Shown here in pieces: positions 55,953 to 64,000 of a stretch of 64,000 nucleotides of DNA; position 1 is the stretch's first letter, and the number at the start of each line of letters is the position of its first letter. Origin of the DNA: Pycnopodia helianthoides (taxonomy: Eukaryota; Echinodermata; Asteroidea; Forcipulatida; Asteriidae); contig JASTWB010000067.1 of assembly GCA_032158295.1 (NCBI GenBank), forward strand, positions 1 through 64,000. The letters are read 5' to 3'. The notes under the pieces were generated by a model. That model ran no database searches and was not told the origin of the DNA. It worked only from the letters and a program-made list of their open reading frames with translations. The position numbers and the translations under genes are program-made.

Positions 55953-58900
55953 AAGGATCTGCACACACAATCAACCTTTCTATAAACACCAGGCCAATTA
56001 TTAAGACCAAGCTGGACTTTGTATTGGAAAGGATCCTGAACACACAATCAACTTGCTATAAACACCAGGCCAATTATTACAGACCAAGCATGACTTTCGT
56101 ATTGGAAAGGACCTGACACACACAATCAACCTGCTATAAACACCAGGCCAATTATTATAGACCAAGCTGGACTTTGTATTGGAAAGGATCCCGAACACAC
56201 AATCAACTTGCTATAAACACCAGGCCAATTATTACAGACCAAGCATGACTTTGTATTGGAAAGGATCCTGAACACACAATCAACCTGCTATAAACACCAG
56301 GCCAATATTACAGACCAAGCATGACTTTGTATTGGAAAGGATCCTGAACACACAATCAACTTGCTATAAACACCAGGCCAATTATTACAGACCAAGCTTG
56401 ACTTTGTATTAGAAAGGATCCTGAACACACAATCAACTTGCTATAAACACCAGGCCAATTATTACAGACCAAGCATGACTTTGTATTGAAAGGATCCTGA
56501 CACACACAATCAACCTGCTATAAACACCAGGCCAATTATTACAGACCAAGCATGACTTTGTATTGGAAAGGATCCTGAACACACAATCAACCTGCTAAAA
56601 ACACCAGGCCAATTATTACAGACCAAGCATGACTTTGTATTGGAAAGGATCCTGCACACACAATCAACCTTGCTATAAACACAGGCCAATTATTACAGAC
56701 CAAATGACTTTGTATTGAAAGGATCCCGAACACACAATCAACTTGCTATAAACACCAGGCCAATTATTACAGACCAAGATGACTTTGTATTGGAAAGGAT
56801 CCTGAACACACAATCAACTTGCTATAAACACCAGGCCAATTATTACAGACCAAGTATGACTTTGTATTGGAAAGGATCATTCACACACAATCAACCTGCT
56901 ATAAACACCAGGCCAATTATTACAGACCAAGCATGACTTTGTATTAGAAAGGATCCTGAACACACAATCAACTTGCTATAAACACCAGGCCAATTATTAC
57001 AGACCAAGTATGACTTTGTATTGGAAAGGATCATGCACACACAATCAACCTGCTATAAACACCAGGCCAATTATTACAGACTAAGGATGACTTTGTATTA
57101 GAAAGGATCCTGAACACACAATCAACCTGCTATAAACACCAGCCAATTATTACAGACCAAGCATGACTTTGTATTGGAAAGGATCCTGAACACACAATCA
57201 ACCTGCTATAAACACCAGGCCAATTATGACAGACCAAGCATGACTTTGTATTGAAAGGATCCTGAACACACAATCAACTTGCTATAAACACCAGGCCAAT
57301 TATTACAGACCAAGCTTGACTTTGTATTAGAAAGGATCCTGAACACACAATCAACTTGCTATAAACACCAGGCCAATTATTACAGACCAAGCATGACTTT
57401 GTATTAGAAAGGATCCTGCACACACAATCAACCTGCTATAAACACCAGGCCATTTATTACAGACCAAGCATGACTTTGTATTGGAAAGGATCCTGAACAC
57501 ACAATCAACTGCTAAAACACCAGGCCAATTATTACAGACCAAGCATGACTTGTATTGGAAAGGATCCTGCACACACAATCAACTTGCTATAAACACCAGG
57601 CCCAATTATTTTAAAGACCAATAACTTGTATTAAGAAAGGATCAGAAACACACACAATCAACTTGCTATAAACACCAGGCCAATTATTACAGACCAAGTA
57701 TGACTTTGTATTGGAAAGGATCCTGAACACACAATCAACTGCTATAAACACCAGGCCAATTATTACAGACCAAGTTGACTTTGTATTGGAAAGGATCATC
57801 AAACACAATCAACTGCTATAAACACCAGGCCAATTATTACAGACCAAGCATGACTTTGTATTAGAAAGGATCCTGAACACACAATCAACTTGCTATAAAC
57901 ACCAGGCCAATTATTACAGACCAAGTATGACTTTGTATTGGAAAGGATCTGCACACACAATCAACCTGCTATAAACACCAGGCCAATTATTACAGACTAA
58001 GAATGACTTTGTATTAGAAAGGATCCTGAACACACAATCAACTGCTATAAACACCAGACCAATTATACAGACCAAGCATGACTTTGTATTGGAAAGGATC
58101 CTGAACACACAATCAACTTGCTATAAACACCAGGCCAATTATTACAGACCAAGTATGACTTTGTATTGGAAAGGATCCTGAACACACAATCAACTTGCTA
58201 TAAACACCAGGCCAATTATTACAGACCAAGTATGACTTTGTATTGGAAAGGATCATGCACACACAATCAACCTGCTATAAACACCAGGCCAATTATTACA
58301 GACCAAGCATGACTTTGTATTAGAAAGGATCCTGAACACACAATCAACTTGCTTAAAACACCAGGCCAATTATTACAGACCAAGTATGACTTTGTATTGG
58401 AAAGGATCTGACACACAATCAACCTGCTATAAACACCAGGCCAATTATTACAGACCAAGCATGACTTTGTATTAGAAAGGATCCTGAACACACAATCAAC
58501 TGCTATAAACACCAGGCCAATTATTACAGACCAAGTATGACTTTGTATTGGAAAGGATCATGCACACACAATCAACCTGCTATAAACACCAGGCCAATTA
58601 TTACAGACCAAGCATGACTTTGTATTAGAAAGGATCCTGAACACACAATCAACTTGCTATAAACACCAGGCCAATTATTACAGACTAAGCATGACTTTGT
58701 ATTGGAAAGGATCCTAACACACAATCAACCTGCTATAAACACCAGGCCAATTATTACAGACCAAGCATGACTTTGTATTAGAAAGGATCCTGCACACACA
58801 ATCAACCTGCTATAAACACCAGGCCAATTATTACAGACTAAGCATGACTTTGTATTGGAAAGGATCCTAAACACACAATCAACCTGCTATAAACACCAGG

Positions 58901-61041
58901 CCAATTATTACAGACCAAGCTGGACTTTGTATTGGAAAGGATCCTAAACACACAATCAACCTGCTATAAACACCAGGCCAATTATTACAGACCAAGCATG
59001 ACTTTGTATTGGAAAGGATCATGCACACACAATCAACCTGCTATAAACACCAGGCCAATTATTACAGACCAAGCATGACTTTGTATTGGAAAGGATCCTG
59101 AACACACCATCAACCTGCTATAAACACCAGGCCAATTATTACAGACTAAGCATGACTTTGTATTGGAAAGGATCCTGAACACACCATCAACCTGCTATAA
59201 ACACCAGGCCAATTATTAAAGACCAACCATGACTTTGTATTGGAAAGGATCCTGAACACACCATCAACTTGCTATAAACACCAGGCCAATTATGACAGAC
59301 CAAGCATGACTTTGTATTGGAAAGGATCCTGAACACACCATCAACCTGCTATAAACACCAGGCCAATTATGACAGACCAAGCATGACTTTGTATTAGAAA
59401 GGATCCTGAACACACAATCAACCTGCTATAAACACCAGGCCAATTATTACAGACTAAGCATGACTTTGTATTGGAAAGGATCCTAAACACACAATCAACC
59501 TGCTATAAACACCAGGCCAATTATTACAGACCAAGCTGGACTTTGTATTGGAAAGGATCCTAAACACACAATCAACCTGCTATAAACACCAGGCCAATTA
59601 TTACAGACCAAGCATGACTTTGTATTGGAAAAGATCATGCACACACAATCAACCTGCTATAAACACCAGGCCAATTATTACAGACCAATCATGACTTTGT
59701 ATTGGAAAGGATCCTGAACACACCATCAACCTGCTATAAACACCAGGCCAATTATTACAGACTAAGCATGACTTTGTATTGGAAAGGATCCTGAACACAC
59801 AATCAACCTGCTATAAACACCAGGCCAATTATTACAGACCAAGCATGACTTTGTATTGGAAAGGATCCTGAACACACCATCAACCTGCTATAAACACCAG
59901 GCCAATTATTACAGACCAAGCATGACTTTGTCTTGGAAAGGATCCTGAACACACAATCAACCTGCTATAAACACCAGGCCAATTATTACAGACCAAGCAT
60001 GACTTTGTATTAGAAAGGATCCTGAACACACCATCAACCTGCTATAAACACCAGGCCAATTATGACAGACCAAGCATGACTTTGTATTAGAAAGGATCCT
60101 GAACACACCATCAACCTGCTATAAACACCAGGCCAATTATGACAGACCAAGCATGACTTTGTATTAGAAAGGATCCTGAACACACAATCAACCTGCTATA
60201 AACACCAGGCCAATTATTACAGACTAAGCATGACTTTGTATTGGAAAGGATCCTAAACACACAATCAACCTGCTATAAACACCAGGCCAATTATTACAGA
60301 CCAAGCTGGACTTTGTATTGGAAAGGATCCTAAAACACACAATCAACCTGCTATAAACACCAGGCCAATTATTACAGACCAAGCATGACTTTGTATTGGA
60401 AAGGATCATGCACACACAATCAACCTGCTATAAACACCAGGCCAATTATTACAGACCAATCATGACTTTGTATTGGAAAGGATCCTGAACACACCATCAA
60501 CCTGCTATAAACACCAGGCCAATTATTACAGACTAAGCATGACTTTGTATTGGAAAGGATCCTGAACACACAATCAACCTGCTATAAACACCAGGCCAAT
60601 TATTACAGACCAAGCATGACTTTGTATTGGAAAGGATCCTGAACACACCATCAACCTGCTATAAACACCAGGCCAATTATTACAGACCAAGCATGACTTT
60701 GTATTGGAAAGGATCCTGAACACACAATCAACCTGCTATAAACACCAGGCCAATTATTACAGACCAAGCATGACTTTGTATTAGAAAGGATCCTGAACAC
60801 ACAATCAACTTGCTATAAACACCAGGCCAATTATTACAGACCAAGCTTGACTTTGTATTAGAAAGGATCCTGCACACACAATCAACCTGCTATAAACACC
60901 AGGCCAATTATTACAGACCAAGCATGACTTTGTATTGGAAAGGATCCTGAACACACAATCAACCTGCTATAAACACCAGGCCAATTATTACAGACCAAGC
61001 ATGACTTTGTATTGGAAAGGATCCTGCACACACAATCAACC
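55953..61041. repeat. Satellite B, 77-bp unit, large array (about 66 copies)
   Basis: Head-to-tail copies of a 77-bp unit with marker variants (CCAAGC/CTAAGC, AACACACAATC/AACACACCATC, TTGGAAAGG/TTAGAAAGG, CATGCACACA/CCTGAACACA). The left half has many one-base gaps and mixed variants. The right half (about 58800-60800) is clean and shows multi-unit repeats of 8 and 10 units. It is the same satellite as 9020-9434. Confidence 0.97.
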
Positions 61042-62395
61042 CAGGCGCGGTTCTAGAGCCACAATTTTCGGGGGGCTAGACCTTTGCACGTGACGTCACC
61101 CTCTAACTTTCGCTACTGCTATTTCATTTTTGGAAGTCGAAAAGCAACATAGTATAAACAGCGCCTTTTTCATGTATTTGGAAAGATACCATAATCATAC
61201 AACACATGATGCAGTTGCGTGCAAATTAATTTGACTCCAAAACGATGGACATAACAAAAGCTTGCAGTTGACTTTGATTGAGAATATTATGTGATGTTTA
61301 TAGAGGGGAGAGTGAAATCATATGTAGCCGTGTGCAATCAAGTCAAAGGATGAGATCATGTGGCCACAAAAACATTTTGATGGTATTCGATATAAGAATA
61401 TAGAAAGGTTTTATTAATGGACATGCAAAGAAAAATAACAGGACCGGAACGCAATTATAATGTTCAAAAAGCATACAAATTTGTCATGAAGATTCTCTCA
61501 GTGACGAGTGAGAATCATGTTTTGAAAGGCAAGCTTTAAAAAACATTTGAGGCGTCAAGTATAGTTCTTTATGAAAAACGGGGAGGGAGAAAGGAAGGGC
61601 AAAAATCGCCGGAAGCCCGGGGGCTGGACGGAATGGAGGGAGGGAGGGTGGTGAGAGAGAGACAGTGGAGACCGTATAACCAGTCTGCAGCAAATTAGTG
61701 ATGTGTTAATAGGAGTGCGGACAAATGGAAACTATTATCTCCGGAGATGTAGCCATCGAGAGATAAATAGACAGAGAAACGTTGTGAAACAAATGTCCCA
61801 TGGCTCTGCATGGTGTGGGCTCATAATAAACCATCCTAAGACTGTTTGTTGTTTAAAAGTGGGAGACAAAGGTCTCTGTCTTTTGAAAAGTCAATACGCG
61901 ATGTTTAAAACAGACCTTTTCTTGGATGTTTTCAAGCCTCCTTATACTAATAGAAAAAGGAAGGTTTTTAGGAAGTGAGGGGAGGAGGGAGGAAAAAAGG
62001 TTAGAACGTACTTAAAAGAACATTTTTCCAGTGATAATATGTTGAGCCACTTGTGTTTTATCACCGCATTATCTTCATTTCCAAACTGAGATTGGTTTTT
62101 ATGTTCATGCAATACCAAACAAAACGAGGCAGAAGCGCGCTGGCGAAAACCGCATGTTCTAAGCACTGCACTTGTCCGACGTGAAACATTTAACCATACA
62201 TGTAGTCTGGGCCAAGACAATAGTAATGTGAAAAGACCGTGCAAATCTATTCATTTGAATTTTTTATGAAGATCCAGTATTTTCCAGCATGTATCTTCTT
62301 CTTCTTTTTTTTCCTGGCATTTTTTTTTGGGGGGGAGGGCTAAACAAAAGTTTGGGGGGGGGCTTTAGCCCCCCCCCCCAATAGAACCGCGCCTG
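61042..62395. mobile_element. hAT-type element, 1354 bp, inserted in satellite B
   Basis: Inverted ends CAGGCGCGGTTCTA (left) and TAGAACCGCGCCTG (right) are flanked by AATCAACC on both sides (61034-61041 and 62396-62403), a perfect 8-bp target duplication made from the satellite itself. Both subterminal regions carry GGGGGGCTA-type words. Short open frames at 61703-61978 (+) and 61942-62244 (-) show no transposase similarity that I recognise, so the element is non-autonomous. The perfect duplication implies a recent insertion, after the array was formed. Confidence 0.93.
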
Positions 62396-63301
62396 AATCA
62401 ACCTGCTATTAACACTAGGCCAATTATTACAGACCAAGCATGACTTTGTATTGGAAAGGATCCTGAACACACAATCAACTTGCTAAAAACACTAGGCCAA
62501 TTATTACAGACCAAGCATGACTTTGTATTGGAAAGGATCCCGAACACACAATCAAACTGTTATAAACACCAGGCCAATTATTACAGACCAAGGATGACTT
62601 TGTATTGGAAAGGATCCTGAACACACAATCAACTTGCTATAAACACCAGGCCAATTATTACAGACCAAGCTTGACTTTGTATTGGAAAGGATCCTGAACA
62701 CACAATCAACCTGCTATAAACACTAGGCAAATTATTACAAACCAAGCATGACTTTGTATTGGAAAGGATCCCGAACACACAATCAAACTGCTATAAACAC
62801 CAGGCCAATTATTACAGACCAAGCATGACTTTGTATTGGAAAGGATCCTGAACACACAATCAACTTGCTATGAACACCAGGCCAATTATTACAGACCAAG
62901 CTTGACTTTGTATTGGAAAGGATCCTGAACACACAATCAACTTGCTATAAACACCAGGCCAATTATTACAGACCAAGCTTGACTTTGTATTGGAAAGGAT
63001 CCCGAACACACAATCAAACTGCTATAAACACCAGGCCAATTATTACAGACCAAGCTGGACTTTGTATTGGAAAGGATCCTGAACACACAATCAACTTGCT
63101 CTAAACACCAGGCCAATTATTACAGACCAAGCATGACTTTGTACTGGAAAGGATCCTGAACACACAATCAACTTGCTATAAACACCAGGCCAATTATTAC
63201 AGACTAAGCATGACTTTGTATTGGAAAGGATCCTGCACACACAATCAACCTGCTATTAACACTAGGCCAATTATTACAGACAAAGCTGGACTTTGTATTG
63301 G
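62396..63301. repeat. Satellite B, right part (about 12 copies)
   Basis: Continuation of the 77-bp array after the hAT-type insertion, in the same register. The last unit ends where block D2 begins. Confidence 0.97.
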
Positions 63302-63612
63302 AATAGTTTAAACACAAACACAAGGGACATTCATTCATAAACTTATTTCTGGAGTGAGTAAAGAGCTGTTCCATCTGAAATGAAGACATTTACAGAGAGT
63401 TAAAATAATTTGAATATTGAATTAGTTTAAAACCCCTTCCAAATCCTTCTAGATCCTCTTTGTTGAAATAAATGATTCAGAAGGACTGAGGGCTGTAGGC
63501 CCAAATGACAGTTACTTATCACTGGGTCAGGCATACAGTAGGGCAGATGGGTGATGGGATTGTGCCTTTGATGATACAAGCATGGTATGGGGCACACAGT
63601 CAGAGTATATTA
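63302..63612. repeat. Segmental duplication block D2, copy 2
   Basis: Matches 9435-9737 almost base for base. The match ends near 63612, where the sequence changes abruptly. Copy 1 continues at that point toward the exon at 9949-10092, so copy 2 has been broken here by an insertion or deletion. Confidence 0.92.
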
Positions 63613-64000
63613 TGAAAATTTAATTTGCCTAAAGGGCCAACACAGATTTAACATTTGAAAAATATAAGCAGAGTATTAAACAACCAATGGCAGCCATTTT
63701 TTTAAATCTTGAAAATTGCTTGTTATTCTACAGGTCTGTATTGTTGGACAAGACAAACCTGCATATGACCAAAAACTAAATGTCTTTCTCATGACATACT
63801 TTGTGTGCCAAAGTCTATGCTTTTTGTAAAATTGCAAAAATGCAAACACAATGTACGTCCATTTGTAAAACGTACAAGAAGTAAATTATCAAAATTATAA
63901 ATACTGTTTTTTTGATACGCAGGTCTCATTTTGCAAACAATTATTGTACAAATTGTTGACTATTTCCAAATGTCAAGTATAATATGACCATGTAATCAAG
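63613..64000. other. Non-coding end of window
   Basis: AT-rich sequence, no gene or element ends recognised. It may be the left part of an insertion that separates block D2 from the expected exon. Confidence 0.4.

Noticed and set aside
61484..62244. Transposase gene in the hAT-type element
   Set aside because: The short frames there lack any BED finger, DDE or hAT C-terminal dimerisation motif that I can recognise.

Overview
The window is nuclear DNA of an animal. It has spliced genes with GT-AG introns, tRNA-derived SINEs, a L2/CR1-like LINE, a Penelope-like fragment, Tc1 and hAT-type DNA transposons, foldback MITEs and long satellites. Nothing looks prokaryotic. A TRIM gene (RING, two B-boxes, coiled coil, NHL-like end) and the MITE families fit a marine invertebrate deuterostome. 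An echinoderm, perhaps a sea star, is my best guess, but it rests on remembered repeat families and was not tested by search.

Layout. 1-5215: 73-bp satellite A. 5216-20020: remains of a minus-strand coiled-coil gene whose exons (15566-15673, 13842-14015, 12352-12438, 9949-10092, 5936-6126) are mostly hit by in-frame stops, mixed with hAT/MITE/SINE insertions and a 5-copy stub of 77-bp satellite B. 20021-23035: satellite C (52-bp composite unit), probably grown from the end of a DNA transposon. 23633-24361: one inverted unit of C and the 3' end of a Penelope-like element. 24362-26994: a TRIM-type gene (minus, two coding exons, 632 aa). 27000-31563: no gene recognised. 31564-36711: a five-exon minus-strand gene whose predicted protein is 1000 aa, with a Tudor/MBT-like N terminus, a Lys-rich linker, about 18 tandem 28-aa repeats and a BEN-like C terminus. 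38375-39151: Tc1-like transposase, truncated. About 39895-41849: 5'-truncated LINE reverse transcriptase. 43349-47475: second satellite A array. 47565-55950: candidate exons, tRNA-like elements, MITEs, SINEs and a second copy of the 5936-6126 exon. 55953-63301: large satellite B array split by a 1354-bp hAT-type element. 63302-64000: a second copy of the flank at 9435, then unrecognised sequence.

Overall logic. The order satellite A, coiled-coil exon, satellite B, B flank occurs twice (1-9737 and 43349-63612), so the window spans a large old tandem duplication with a period near 46 kb. The two copies then diverged: satellite B is about 5 units in one and about 78 in the other, and the shared exon is broken by different lesions in each. 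The two genes that look intact, TRIM and Tudor-BEN, lie between the copies. The C-rich satellites contain many single-base gaps, some of which may be long-read assembly noise. Long open frames inside the satellites should not be read as genes.
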